Assembly (NCBI RefSeq): GCF_023195775.1
Contig: NZ_CP096205.1
Span: 3,741,001 to 3,805,000, forward strand
Source of the DNA: Flavobacterium azooxidireducens
GTDB lineage: Bacteria; Bacteroidota; Bacteroidia; Flavobacteriales; Flavobacteriaceae
Length of the DNA stretch: 64,000 nucleotides
Reading direction: 5' to 3'
Shown: in pieces, positions 35,232 to 44,211 of the stretch
Layout: each line of letters starts with the position of its first letter
How positions within the stretch are numbered: the stretch's first letter is position 1
Position numbers and translations under genes: made by a program
The notes under the pieces: generated by a model
The model's database searches: none
Told to the model about the DNA's origin: nothing
Seen by the model: the letters and a program-made list of their open reading frames with translations, nothing else

Positions 35232-35890
35232 TGAAAATAGAAAGATTTACTCGGAGTTTTATCGTAATTTGTTTTTTATACTTACTTCTATTGCTATCAG
35301 GAAAAGAAGATATGGCTTGGTGGTTAAAGCCAATGTTGATTCCGTTTTTAATTAGTATTGTTGCTATTTCTGACAAATTTCCAACACAAGAAATACTTCT
35401 TTTTGCCCTATTTTTTTCATGGATTGGTGATGTTTTATTACTGTTTTCAGATAAACATTCACTCTTTTTTATTTTTGGATTAGTAGCTTTTTTAATCGCT
35501 CATTTGATTTATATTTTCCTATTTCAAAAACAAAATAAAATCAATAAAAATAAAATTTATTTGCAATTTAGTCCGATTGTAGTAATTTATCTTTTGGGAA
35601 TTTTAAGTATATTGTGGTCATCGTTAAACGAAATGAAAATTCCGGTTACCATTTATGCATTTGTGATTTCCACAATGCTTTTAATGAGTATCAAAGCCTA
35701 TTTTGAATGGAAAAAACCAGCCAATCTTTTGGTGTTAATTGGTGCTGTATTATTTGTTATTTCAGATAGTATTTTAGCCTTTAACAAATTCTACACACCA
35801 ATTCCAATGAGTTCATTTTTGATAATGAGTACTTATCTAGCAGCTCAATTTTTTATTGTAAAAAGTGTTTTGATAAATAACAAAGTCTAA
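35231..35890 (+). CDS. YhhN/TMEM86 family membrane protein (lysoplasmalogenase-like)
   Basis: This 219-aa protein has about eight hydrophobic segments and the conserved acidic residues of the YhhN family, ALFFSWIGDVLLLF and FVISDSILAFNKF. Characterised relatives (TMEM86) cleave the vinyl-ether bond of lysoplasmalogens. It overlaps the desaturase-like gene by one base; if that gene is an alkylglycerol monooxygenase-like enzyme, both act on ether lipids. It converges with the HMA gene, overlapping it by 4 bp. Confidence 0.87.
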   Translation: MKIERFTRSFIVICFLYLLLLLSGKEDMAWWLKPMLIPFLISIVAISDKFPTQEILLFALFFSWIGDVLLLFSDKHSLFFIFGLVAFLIAHLIYIFLFQKQNKINKNKIYLQFSPIVVIYLLGILSILWSSLNEMKIPVTIYAFVISTMLLMSIKAYFEWKKPANLLVLIGAVLFVISDSILAFNKFYTPIPMSSFLIMSTYLAAQFFIVKSVLINNKV

Positions 35891-36153
35891 CTCATTCTTC
35901 CAATCGCACAACTCACATACGATTTAGCTTTTTCACTCAATGAATTAGTTTCGCCAACTTCAGGATAACCTAAGCTATGTAATGTTGCTTTTACGACTAC
36001 TAAATCAGCTTCATTTTCATAACGAAAAGAAACTATTTGCTCATCATTATTTACTTCTACATCAGAAATATTTTCTAATAGAGTAAGTTTTTTAGTGATA
36101 GTGTTGGCACAACCATGGCATTTTAGGTTTTGAATTTTAAGTGATGCTTTCAT
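35887..36153 (-). CDS. Heavy-metal-associated (HMA) domain protein
   Basis: This 88-aa protein is a single HMA fold beginning MKASLKIQNLKCHGCANTIT. The metal site is CHGC instead of the usual MxCxxC context, and the rest follows the beta-alpha-beta pattern (ISDVEVNNDEQIVSFRYE). It should bind Cu(I) or a similar soft metal. I chose ATG 36151-36153; the frame extends six codons upstream. A perfect TGTGA-N6-TCACA palindrome lies 49 bp upstream of the start. Confidence 0.85.
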   Translation of the reverse strand: MKASLKIQNLKCHGCANTITKKLTLLENISDVEVNNDEQIVSFRYENEADLVVVKATLHSLGYPEVGETNSLSEKAKSYVSCAIGRMS

Positions 36154-36201
36154 TATTAAAGAGTTTATCATACAAAGTTAGTTCTTTGAATAATGAATAA
36201 A

Positions 36202-36217
36202 TGTGACAAAAGTCACA
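36202..36217. promoter_or_regulatory. CRP/FNR-type palindrome
   Basis: TGTGACAAAAGTCACA matches TGTGA-N6-TCACA exactly, with perfect 6-bp arms around AAAA. It lies in the divergent gap between the HMA gene (36153) and the large LuxR-type regulator (36290), so it could control either. Confidence 0.6.
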
Positions 36218-36289
36218 CAAGAATTTAGTTTTATTTATTTTTAATGGCAGAAAGTTGTATTTTTATGCTTTCAAACGACTAATTTCCTT

Positions 36290-39139
36290 ATGCTTCACCA
36301 ATTTTTTGATTTAAAAAAGAGCCAACTGTTCATGCTTAATTGGATTTTAAAGTGCTATATTTTTTCTATAGCTTTTATAGGTCTTTCACAAGAATTACCC
36401 CCCATTATTAAATATCCACCAAGTACCTACAAAGCCGGTAATCAAAACTGGATGATTGCACAAAATAAACAAAACATCATGTATTTTGCCAATAATGATG
36501 GTTTGTTAGAGTATAATGGTTCTGAATGGTTGCTTTACCCCTCTCCCAACGAATCAATTCTACGGTCAGTAAAAGTAATTGATGAAAGAATCTACACTGG
36601 TTGCTACATGGAATTTGGTTATTGGGAACGCAAACCAAACGGATTACTCGAATATAACTCGTTAAGTGAAAAAGTAAAATCAAAAATTCTGGATGATGAA
36701 CAATTTTGGAATATTTTGCAATTTGATCATTGGGTAATTTTTCAATCGTTGAATCAAATTTTTATTTATGATACTAAATCTAAAACATTTAAATTCATTA
36801 AACCGGAATCAGGAATTTTCAAAGCATATTCGGTAGCAAAATCAATTTATTTTCAAACAGTTAACGATGGATTTTATGAAATTGAAAATGGTGCGAGTAA
36901 GCTCATTTCTAAAGATTCTTTCTTTATTAACAATAAAATTGTATCCATTTACAAAAGAAATAATTCATTGCTTTTATTAACACAATATGATGGTTTTTAT
37001 GAATTTAAAGAAAATAAACTCTTCAAATGGATTACTGATTCCGATGCCGAGTTAAGTAACAGCAGTGTTTATTGTGCTCAAAAATTTTCAGACGACAGTT
37101 ATTTAATTGGCACGGTTTCCAACGGAATTTTTATAATAAATTCAGAAGGAAAAACAATTTATCATATCACACAAAACAAAGGAATTAGCAACAATACGGC
37201 ACTTTCTCTTTTTGAAGATGTGGATAAAAATGTTTGGTTAGGGTTAGACAATGGCATCAATTGCATCAATTTAACTTCGCCAATCAGAAGTTTTTATGAC
37301 GATACCGGAATTTTAGGAACTGTTTATGCTTCTATAATTCATAATGACAAATTGTATGTTGGAACCAATCAGGGTTTATTTTATAAAAATAAGGATGGCA
37401 ATAATACTTTCAAATTTATTTCGGGAACAAAGGGTCAAGTTTGGTCGCTTTTTTTGTATGACAACAACTTATTTTGCGGTCATGATTCAGGAACATTTTT
37501 AATTGAAAATCAATCTGCTAAATCTATTTTTAGTGGTTCAGGAACATGGAAATTTGAACCTAGTCCATCCAATAAAAATCTGCTTTTACAAGGAAATTAT
37601 TATGGAATTTCGGTTTTGGAAAAAATAAATAATACATGGCAATTCAAAAATAAAATTAAAGGTTTTGACTATTCTTCAAAATATTTTGAATTCTCAAATC
37701 CTGATGAAATTATAATCAGCCATGAATACAAAGGTATTTTCCGAATTAAAACTGATCCGAGTTATTCAAAAGTAACGTTATTTGAAGCTCATGAAAATCC
37801 GAAAAAAGGAAAAAATGCCAGTATAGCAAATTTTAATAAAACGATCTATTATGCTTCAAAAGATGGCATTTTCGCTTTCAATAATAAAAGTAAAAAATTT
37901 GAAAAAAGTGCAAAACTAAGTTCCGTATTTGAAAAAGATGAATATTTATCCGGAAAACTAATGACTGATAAATCAAATCGACTTTGGTTTTTTTCAAAAA
38001 ATTATATCAATTATTTCTCCTACGGAAAATTGAGTACAACATTAAAACACAATGTTATTCCGATTCCTTCTTCGCTAACCAATTCGATGTTGGGTTATGA
38101 AAATATTTCGCAACTTTCTGAATCGTTGTATTTGGTTGGAACAACAGACGGATATTATACTATCAACATTGATGATTTATTGTTCAATAACAATCATTTA
38201 TATATTACAAACATTACCACCAACAAACATAATGAGTCATTAACCTTTGAATCAATTAGTGAAAGTGGAAGTTTTGATTCGAATAATAACAACATTACAT
38301 TTTCTTTTACAGTACCAAAATACAACAAATATATACTTGCCGAATTTCAATATAAACTAGAAGGATTTCAAAATGAATGGAGCGAATGGAGTTCAAAACC
38401 AACTGTGAATTTTAAAAATCTTCGTCCCGGAAAATATACTTTTGTTGTTCGCTCAAAAATTGGAAACTCAATTAGTGAAAATTCAGAAAAATACAGTTTT
38501 ACTATTTTAAAACCTTGGTATTTAACCAATTTGGCTTTAATTATTTATATTTTACTATTGATAGTATTGGCCTATTTTATCAACTTAACATATCAAAATC
38601 ACTACTTTAAACAACAAGAAAAACTAATTGAAGAAAATAATCGCCTTTTGGAAATAAAAGAACTTGAAACCGAACAGGAATTAATGCGAATTAAAAATCA
38701 ACAATTAGAACAAGATTTTGAAAGCAAAAACAGAGAATTGGCAGCCTCTACGATGAACTTAATTAAGAAAAATGAATTGCTTTCGATGATTAAAGAAGAT
38801 TTGAAAAACACCACTGAAACATTACCAAACAAAAGTATAAAATCATTAATCACCAACATTAATAAAAACATAAACGAAGAAGACAGTTGGAATGTTTTTG
38901 TAGATGCTTTTAACAATGCCGACAAAGACTTTTTGAAGAAAATTAAAATTGCCCATCAAAGCTTAACACCTAATGATTTAAGGCTTTGTGCGTTTTTAAG
39001 ACTAAACCTTTCTTCTAAAGAAATTGCTCCTTTGCTTAACATTTCAGTGCGAAGTGTCGAAATTAAGCGATACCGTTTACGTAAAAAAATGGATTTGTCG
39101 CACGAACAAGGACTTGTAGAATATATTCTTTCGATTTAA
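36290..39139 (+). CDS. Membrane-bound regulator: beta-propeller, Y_Y_Y domain, TM, LuxR-type HTH
   Basis: This 949-aa protein has an N-terminal signal or anchor, then two-component-regulator propeller repeats (residues about 50-640, for example NVWLGLDNGINCINL). A Y_Y_Y immunoglobulin-like domain follows (YKLEGFQNEWSEWSSKPTVN). One TM segment near residue 750 leads to a coiled coil and a C-terminal LuxR-like HTH (SSKEIAPLLNISVRSVEIKR). There is no kinase or receiver domain. It should sense a periplasmic ligand and contact DNA from the membrane. The alternative start ATG 36332 (MLNWILK) is possible. A CRP-like site precedes it. Confidence 0.87.
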   Translation: MLHQFFDLKKSQLFMLNWILKCYIFSIAFIGLSQELPPIIKYPPSTYKAGNQNWMIAQNKQNIMYFANNDGLLEYNGSEWLLYPSPNESILRSVKVIDERIYTGCYMEFGYWERKPNGLLEYNSLSEKVKSKILDDEQFWNILQFDHWVIFQSLNQIFIYDTKSKTFKFIKPESGIFKAYSVAKSIYFQTVNDGFYEIENGASKLISKDSFFINNKIVSIYKRNNSLLLLTQYDGFYEFKENKLFKWITDSDAELSNSSVYCAQKFSDDSYLIGTVSNGIFIINSEGKTIYHITQNKGISNNTALSLFEDVDKNVWLGLDNGINCINLTSPIRSFYDDTGILGTVYASIIHNDKLYVGTNQGLFYKNKDGNNTFKFISGTKGQVWSLFLYDNNLFCGHDSGTFLIENQSAKSIFSGSGTWKFEPSPSNKNLLLQGNYYGISVLEKINNTWQFKNKIKGFDYSSKYFEFSNPDEIIISHEYKGIFRIKTDPSYSKVTLFEAHENPKKGKNASIANFNKTIYYASKDGIFAFNNKSKKFEKSAKLSSVFEKDEYLSGKLMTDKSNRLWFFSKNYINYFSYGKLSTTLKHNVIPIPSSLTNSMLGYENISQLSESLYLVGTTDGYYTINIDDLLFNNNHLYITNITTNKHNESLTFESISESGSFDSNNNNITFSFTVPKYNKYILAEFQYKLEGFQNEWSEWSSKPTVNFKNLRPGKYTFVVRSKIGNSISENSEKYSFTILKPWYLTNLALIIYILLLIVLAYFINLTYQNHYFKQQEKLIEENNRLLEIKELETEQELMRIKNQQLEQDFESKNRELAASTMNLIKKNELLSMIKEDLKNTTETLPNKSIKSLITNINKNINEEDSWNVFVDAFNNADKDFLKKIKIAHQSLTPNDLRLCAFLRLNLSSKEIAPLLNISVRSVEIKRYRLRKKMDLSHEQGLVEYILSI

Positions 39140-39157
39140 AATTTAAAAAAATTCTAG

Positions 39158-39194
39158 AAAGCGTTTAATTAAATTTGACTAAACGCTTTTTTTT
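39158..39194. terminator. Bidirectional terminator
   Basis: AAAGCGTTTA (39158-39167) pairs perfectly with TAAACGCTTT (39180-39189) and runs into T. It separates the regulator from the converging YeeE/YedE genes, reaching the stop codon of the latter. Confidence 0.88.
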
Positions 39195-39606
39195 AATGTG
39201 GTAATTTATCTTTGAATAATCCATACAAAAAAGTGCCAAAAATAGCTCCTAACAGCACAAAAGCAACGTTATAAAAACCAGCTCCAATTAGAATGAAAAT
39301 TGGTCCCGGACAAGCTCCAACTAACGCCCATCCTAAGCCAAACAAAATTCCGCCAAGCCAATAACGTGTATTTCCTTTTTCTTTATCTAAAATTTCAATG
39401 GGCATGCCATCGATATCTTTTAATTTTTTTCGTTTGATAATTTGAATGCCGATTATTCCGGTTACAATCGCTGTTCCAATGATGCCATACATGTGAAACG
39501 ATTGAAAATGAAACATCTCATAAATTCTGTACCAAGAAACGGCTTCGGTTTTGGTTAATACAATTCCGAATAGAATGCCAACTACTAAATATTTTACTAA
39601 ATTCAT
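39193..39606 (-). CDS. YeeE/YedE family membrane protein, short half (DUF6691-like)
   Basis: This 137-aa protein has four hydrophobic segments and the conserved Cys motif VGACPGPIFILIGAG. It is one half of a split YeeE/YedE transporter; the other half starts upstream at 40157. Full-length relatives such as TsuA import thiosulfate through conserved cysteines. The two genes are 2 bp apart, so both subunits are made together. The substrate is thus likely a reduced sulfur compound. Confidence 0.88.
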   Translation of the reverse strand: MNLVKYLVVGILFGIVLTKTEAVSWYRIYEMFHFQSFHMYGIIGTAIVTGIIGIQIIKRKKLKDIDGMPIEILDKEKGNTRYWLGGILFGLGWALVGACPGPIFILIGAGFYNVAFVLLGAIFGTFLYGLFKDKLPH

Positions 39607-39608
39607 GA

Positions 39609-40157
39609 TTAAAAAATTAAAGGTAAAAGAAGATGAGCCATGATTAATCCGCCTATAAAAAATCCGAGTACCGCTTTTAGCGAAGGAACTTGAAGATTAC
39701 TCAAACCTGAAATCGCATGACCTGAAGTACATCCGCCGGCGTAGCGACTTCCAAAACCGATTAAAATTCCACCTAAAATTAATATAAAAATCATTTTTGG
39801 AGATGAATTTTCAAATAGTGAATTAGGTAATAATTTTCCGTTTGGTTCATCAATTCCCATTAATTTTAATTGCTCAATTGTTTTTGGATTGATAGTAACA
39901 TTAGAAGCATCGTGCAAAAAATGAACAGCGATAAAGCCGCCAATCATCGTTCCGAGAGCTACAACTAAATTCCATCGTTGACTCTTCCAATCCCAATCAA
40001 AAAAAGATACTTTCTTGCCAATTCCGGTCATTGCACAAAGTGAGCGAAGGTTTGATGACATTCCGAATGTCTTTCCAAAATAAATCAAAAGCAACATGAC
40101 TATTCCAATTAAAAAACCGGAAATAGACCAATGCCAAGTTTGCGAAAATAACTCCAT
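39609..40157 (-). CDS. YeeE/YedE family membrane protein, long half
   Basis: This 182-aa protein has four to five hydrophobic segments and the GGCTSGHAISGLS motif, with the sulfur-relaying Cys, near residue 146; another Cys lies in SLCAMTG. It pairs with the shorter half downstream to make one split thiosulfate or sulfur-compound carrier. No rhodanese or sulfur dioxygenase gene is adjacent in this window. Confidence 0.88.
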   Translation of the reverse strand: MELFSQTWHWSISGFLIGIVMLLLIYFGKTFGMSSNLRSLCAMTGIGKKVSFFDWDWKSQRWNLVVALGTMIGGFIAVHFLHDASNVTINPKTIEQLKLMGIDEPNGKLLPNSLFENSSPKMIFILILGGILIGFGSRYAGGCTSGHAISGLSNLQVPSLKAVLGFFIGGLIMAHLLLPLIF

Positions 40158-40213
40158 ATCATTTTTTTTACAAAAATAGAATATGAATCGCGTTATAACA
40201 AATCAAATTATAA

Positions 40214-40241
40214 TTGTTATCCAAAAAAACTTTTACCTTTG
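40214..40241 (+). promoter_or_regulatory. Promoter of the 40264 lipoprotein gene
   Basis: TTG (40214-40216), 17 bp, then TACCTTTG (40234-40241). The -33 box overlaps one arm of the inverted repeat ATAACAA-N12-TTGTTAT in the divergent gap to the YeeE/YedE genes. Confidence 0.6.
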
Positions 40242-40263
40242 ACTAAAATTTGTAATCATTCAA

Positions 40264-40731
40264 ATGAAAAAACATACCTTTTTATTCCTGCTTTTTACAG
40301 TTCTTTGCATGGTTTCGTGTGGCGGAATCAAGAATACTATCAAAAATATTGATGATTCTGCTCCCACTCCAATGCTGAAAAAAGATAATTCGTTTGTATT
40401 AACAGAAGTAAGCGATAATTCTAAATATGGTTATGATCCTGATTATCCAATTAATATTTTTTATAGAACAATTTCAAACGATACCATCAACCAAGAACGT
40501 TTTCTAAAAGCGTTGGCCGGGCCGAATGGCGAAAAATTATTTTATAAAAAATTAGAAAGCTGTTGTCCTTTTCCAACCAAAAGAAGTGAAATTGGAGCCG
40601 GATTTTTAGATGTTTATCAAGTTCATTGGATGGGAAGTAAAAAACCATTGCTCCTTTATTTCAATATTTATGAAAAAGGAAAATTGATGGTTCCAAAAGG
40701 CTTGACTGCCAAAAAAGATGAACAACCTTAG
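40264..40731 (+). CDS. Lipoprotein of unknown function upstream of kdsA
   Basis: This 155-aa protein has signal peptide and lipobox LCMVSCGG (Cys19). The mature part is small, with DPDYPINIFYRTI, a CCPFPTKR segment and a C-terminal beta region. I do not recognise a known domain. Homologues next to kdsA in related genomes are sometimes named 2-dehydro-3-deoxyphosphooctonate aldolase, apparently by transfer from the neighbour; the sequence has no aldolase features. kdsA follows after 50 bp. Confidence 0.7.
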   Translation: MKKHTFLFLLFTVLCMVSCGGIKNTIKNIDDSAPTPMLKKDNSFVLTEVSDNSKYGYDPDYPINIFYRTISNDTINQERFLKALAGPNGEKLFYKKLESCCPFPTKRSEIGAGFLDVYQVHWMGSKKPLLLYFNIYEKGKLMVPKGLTAKKDEQP

Positions 40732-40781
40732 TTCTAGAATCAAATCAAATTATTTGTACTTTCGCATTTTAAAAATCAATT

Positions 40782-41600
40782 ATGGATATTACGAAAATAC
40801 CTCAAATAAAACATACAAACAGTGGAAACTTCTTTGTTTTAGCCGGACCTTGTGCCATTGAAGGCGAAGAAATGGCATTGCGAATCGCAGAACGTTTGGT
40901 TCAAATTACTGATAATTTAGAAATCCCATACGTATTCAAAGGTTCTTTTAAAAAAGCAAACCGTTCCAGAATTGACAGTTTTTCAGGAATTGGTGATGAA
41001 AAAGCTTTAAAAATCTTACAAAAAGTTTCACAAACTTTCGGAATTCCAACCGTAACAGACATTCACACCAACGAAGATGCTGCCATGGCTGCCGAATATG
41101 TTGATGTTTTACAAATTCCGGCCTTTTTAGTTCGTCAAACGGATTTAGTGGTGGCTGCAGCAAATACCGGAAAAACCGTAAACCTGAAAAAAGGACAATT
41201 TATGAGTCCGGAAAGCATGAAACACGCCGTTCAAAAAGTATTGGATTGCCAAAATGAAAATGTAATGGTCACCGATCGTGGAACCATGTTTGGCTACCAA
41301 GATATGATTGTTGATTTCAGAGGAATTCCAACTATGAAACAATTTGCAACAACTGTTTTAGATGTAACGCATTCTTTACAACAACCGAATCAAATGTCGG
41401 GAGTTACAGGTGGTCGTCCAGATATGATTGAAACCATTGCCAAAGCCGGAATTGTAACCGGTGTGGATGGAATTTTCATCGAAACTCATTTTGATCCGGC
41501 CAATGCCAAAAGTGATGGAGCCAACATGCTTCATTTAGATTATTTTGAAAATTTAATGACTAAATTAGTCGCCGTAAGAAAAACCATCAATCAATTCTAA
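40782..41600 (+). CDS. kdsA: 3-deoxy-8-phosphooctulonate synthase
   Basis: KdsA (272 aa) condenses PEP and arabinose 5-phosphate into KDO-8-phosphate for the LPS inner core. The N-terminal FFVLAGPCAIEGEE, the KGSFKKANRSR phosphate-binding loop and TDRGTMFGYQDMIVDFRG are intact. Asn after TDIHTNEDA and the AGPC Cys suggest the metal-dependent or metal-independent type cannot be settled by eye. The start is ATG 40782. Confidence 0.96.
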   Translation: MDITKIPQIKHTNSGNFFVLAGPCAIEGEEMALRIAERLVQITDNLEIPYVFKGSFKKANRSRIDSFSGIGDEKALKILQKVSQTFGIPTVTDIHTNEDAAMAAEYVDVLQIPAFLVRQTDLVVAAANTGKTVNLKKGQFMSPESMKHAVQKVLDCQNENVMVTDRGTMFGYQDMIVDFRGIPTMKQFATTVLDVTHSLQQPNQMSGVTGGRPDMIETIAKAGIVTGVDGIFIETHFDPANAKSDGANMLHLDYFENLMTKLVAVRKTINQF

Positions 41601-41621
41601 TCCATATCATCCAGCAATCCA

Positions 41622-42467
41622 GTGAAAAATAAATCGCTATTGATTGTGCTCTTTTTTTGTGCCTTTTTTCAACACATATCAGCCCAAGACGTTACGGCAA
41701 CTCCTGAAAAATACACAGCCCACAACAAAGGAAAATTTTATCTTTATTGGGGAGGAAATCGAGAAACTTTTTCAAAATCAGACATCCGTTTCAAAGGAGC
41801 TGATTATGATTTTACTTTATATGATGTTTCTGCTCACGACAAACCTAAAGGTTGGCATGTTGATTATATAAATCCATGCAGGATGACCATTCCGCAAACT
41901 AATTTGAGAATTGGTTATTTTATTACCGATAAATACAACATTTCAGTAGGTTTTGACCACATGAAATACGTAATGTATCAAGACAGAGCTGTTAATTTTT
42001 CAGGTTCATATCCAAATCAAGGAAATTTTGGAGAAACCCTGCCAAACGGACAACTTTTGTTGACAGAAGATTTTTTAACCTTTGAACACACCGATGGTTT
42101 AAACTACGTAAATACTGAAGTTGCAAGGGTGGATGATATCTCAAATTGGTTTAGCATTAACAATACCGATTTGCTTCAAATTAATTTAACGGAAGGTGTT
42201 GGCGGAGGATTTTTATACCCAAAAACAAATACAAAACTTTTTGATAAAAAACGCCATGACGAATTTCATGTTTCCGGTTTTGGACTTTCTGCCAAAGCAG
42301 GATTGAATATTACTTTTTTAAAGTATTTCTTTATTCAAGGTGAATTAAAAGGCGGCTACATCAACATGAACGACATTAGAACCACTAATGATAAAGCAGA
42401 TAGAGCCGAACAAGATTTTTGGTTTTTTCAGAAGATTTTGGTCGTTGGTGGAATTTTTAGAATTTAA
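41622..42467 (+). CDS. Exported outer-membrane-barrel-like protein
   Basis: This 281-aa protein starts with GTG and a signal peptide (KNKSLLIVLFFCAFFQHISA). The rest alternates short strands rich in aromatic residues (FYLYWGGNRETFSKSDIRFKG, LRIGYFITDKYNISVGFDHM) and ends in Ile after ILVVGGIFRI, as outer membrane barrels do. I do not recognise a named family. It lies 21 bp after kdsA and before a terminator, so it is on the kdsA transcript. It may be an LPS- or envelope-linked barrel. Confidence 0.7.
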   Translation: MKNKSLLIVLFFCAFFQHISAQDVTATPEKYTAHNKGKFYLYWGGNRETFSKSDIRFKGADYDFTLYDVSAHDKPKGWHVDYINPCRMTIPQTNLRIGYFITDKYNISVGFDHMKYVMYQDRAVNFSGSYPNQGNFGETLPNGQLLLTEDFLTFEHTDGLNYVNTEVARVDDISNWFSINNTDLLQINLTEGVGGGFLYPKTNTKLFDKKRHDEFHVSGFGLSAKAGLNITFLKYFFIQGELKGGYINMNDIRTTNDKADRAEQDFWFFQKILVVGGIFRI

Positions 42468-42496
42468 ATTTTACTATGAAGTGGTTTAAACTTTAG

Positions 42497-42528
42497 AAAT
42501 GCTTTCCTAAACGAAAGCATTTTTTTTT
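42497..42528 (+). terminator. Terminator of the kdsA transcript
   Basis: AAATGCTTTC pairs perfectly with GAAAGCATTT around CTAAAC and is followed by a T-run. Confidence 0.9.
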
Positions 42529-42580
42529 TAATCAAAATAAAATTCTAGTAATAATCTCTAATTTAAAAACAAAACAAATT

Positions 42581-42626
42581 TCACACAAAAGGGTGATATT
42601 TTTTAACCGATTACAACTTTACTTTG
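42581..42626 (+). promoter_or_regulatory. Activator site (TCACAC-AAAA-GGGTGA) and -7 box
   Basis: TCACACAAAAGGGTGA (42581-42596) is a near-perfect 6-4-6 inverted repeat. The -7-like box TTACTTTG starts 38 bp after its first base (42619-42626), and the gene start is 22 bp further on. The same element with the same spacing precedes two other genes in this locus. Confidence 0.65.
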
Positions 42627-42648
42627 TTTAAGTCAAAATTTAATCGTC

Positions 42649-44154
42649 ATGAAAAAATCATTTTTAGTAATTTTAGTAATTATTTTAGGCCAAGCCTTGA
42701 TAGCCCAACCTACTGATGCAAAAGTTAAAGCCGATCTAAAGGCTAAATTTCCAAGTGCTACCAACATTATTTTACGAAGTAATGGAACAACAGGAAAAGA
42801 ATGGGAAAACAATGAATATATTAGTGTTTATAGAAGAGATGTTTCGATTGAATTACCATCTACAAACAAAAATTATCCCAAAGTAAAAGTCATGCTATAT
42901 GGAGGTGTTCGCTATAACGTAAACGGAACAAATCATACCTTTTCTAAATATAATCCAGGTTCCGAAGAAATTATAGGCATGCCAAAACCAAATAAAGAAG
43001 AACTTTTAAAATTTTTGGATGATCAAGTGCTAGAAATCTTTCGTTTAGCAGAACGTAATGAAATTATTGGGTTACCGAGTGCTTTTGAAATTAATGAAAA
43101 CACCAAATACAGTTGGCCAAGTTTTGATAGGCTTGAATTTGACACATGGGTTACTTATGAAAAATTAATTAACGACATTGGAGATGCCAAAACAATCAAA
43201 GAAGCAATAAAAATTAGAATGTATCGTGATGAAAATGGTTCTTGGAACAGAATTGACAAAGGAACTGCTTCAATTGAAAACAATAAAATTATACTTTCTG
43301 AAAAAAAATATAGTGCAGTAGAACGAGCAAAATTAAAAACGTTTGAAATGCTGCTGCAAAGTAAATTAGCAGAGAAAAAAATAAATGCAATGCAGCCAAT
43401 AGACTTACCTGCAATGAAAGATAACTATGAAGTAATGAATTTTGTTCATAGTCAATTCTTGAGTGCAGATAAAGCCAAAATTGAAAGTATGCTTTATCAA
43501 TTATTGGCATCGTTTTATTTTTCTAAAACAGACAAAAATGTTCCTACAAGAGATGGACAAGAGCTTATAGATAAAATTTTGAAAAATACTGTTTCCGGCG
43601 ATTTTATTTATAAAAATCAGTATTGTGAAAAACCAGAAATTAAAGAAAATGGAAATGGTTCCATCGATTATTGGAACAAAGACAAAACAGCCTATACGCG
43701 TCTGGAGCTTGGAACTGAAAACAACAATTGGAAATTGGGCGGTATAACTATTTACATTATTTCTACTTTAGAAAAAGCTCAGAAAACCGAAGCTACAGCT
43801 TGTGGAAATGGAAATTTAACTACCGTTCAACGAGGAGAAAAAAATGCCAATCAAAAAATCACAAAAAATGACTGGGTTCTGGCTTATTATGACAGTGATG
43901 GTTATTGGTATCCGTCCTTTTATTTAGGTTATGCAAACAACTATTATGACATTCAATATTTTCAAGGAAATGCAAAAAGCAAAGTGCGAAAAGTGATTCC
44001 GTTTATGCCGGAAGTAGGAGATAAAGCCTTTGTTAAATTACAAAACGGACAAATAACAGAAGTTATAATCAAAAGTATCAAAGGAACAGATATTGTGATT
44101 GATTTTAACGGAACCGACACAAATTATAAATTGAGTGGTGTTATGTTTAGATAA
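42649..44154 (+). CDS. Exported protein of unknown function with Tudor/SH3-like end
   Basis: This 501-aa protein has signal peptide KKSFLVILVIILGQALIAQ. The first 230 residues form a mixed domain (PSATNIILRSNGTTGKEWEN...), then comes a helical middle and two Cys in CEKPEI and TACGNG. The last 110 residues read like two small SH3/Tudor-type beta domains (NDWVLAYYDSDGYWYPSFYL and GDKAFVKLQNGQITEVIIKS). No family is recognised. Its promoter carries the TCACmCAAAAG element shared with the genes at 46690 and 47998, and a kinase gene follows 57 bp later. Confidence 0.75.
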   Translation: MKKSFLVILVIILGQALIAQPTDAKVKADLKAKFPSATNIILRSNGTTGKEWENNEYISVYRRDVSIELPSTNKNYPKVKVMLYGGVRYNVNGTNHTFSKYNPGSEEIIGMPKPNKEELLKFLDDQVLEIFRLAERNEIIGLPSAFEINENTKYSWPSFDRLEFDTWVTYEKLINDIGDAKTIKEAIKIRMYRDENGSWNRIDKGTASIENNKIILSEKKYSAVERAKLKTFEMLLQSKLAEKKINAMQPIDLPAMKDNYEVMNFVHSQFLSADKAKIESMLYQLLASFYFSKTDKNVPTRDGQELIDKILKNTVSGDFIYKNQYCEKPEIKENGNGSIDYWNKDKTAYTRLELGTENNNWKLGGITIYIISTLEKAQKTEATACGNGNLTTVQRGEKNANQKITKNDWVLAYYDSDGYWYPSFYLGYANNYYDIQYFQGNAKSKVRKVIPFMPEVGDKAFVKLQNGQITEVIIKSIKGTDIVIDFNGTDTNYKLSGVMFR

Positions 44155-44211
44155 TATCAAAAAGATGTAACTATTTTTATTACTTTTAACAATAAGAGAA
44201 ATTAAACTTTT

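Noticed and set aside
39158..40157. Frameshifted single YeeE/YedE gene
   Set aside because: Two separate genes with own starts, 2 bp apart, are the normal split form in Bacteroidetes, each with its Cys motif.
40195..40222. ATAACAA-N12-TTGTTAT inverted repeat between the YeeE/YedE genes and the 40264 gene as an operator
   Set aside because: It may be one, but arms are short and AT-rich in an AT-rich gap and one arm is the -33 region, so chance cannot be excluded.
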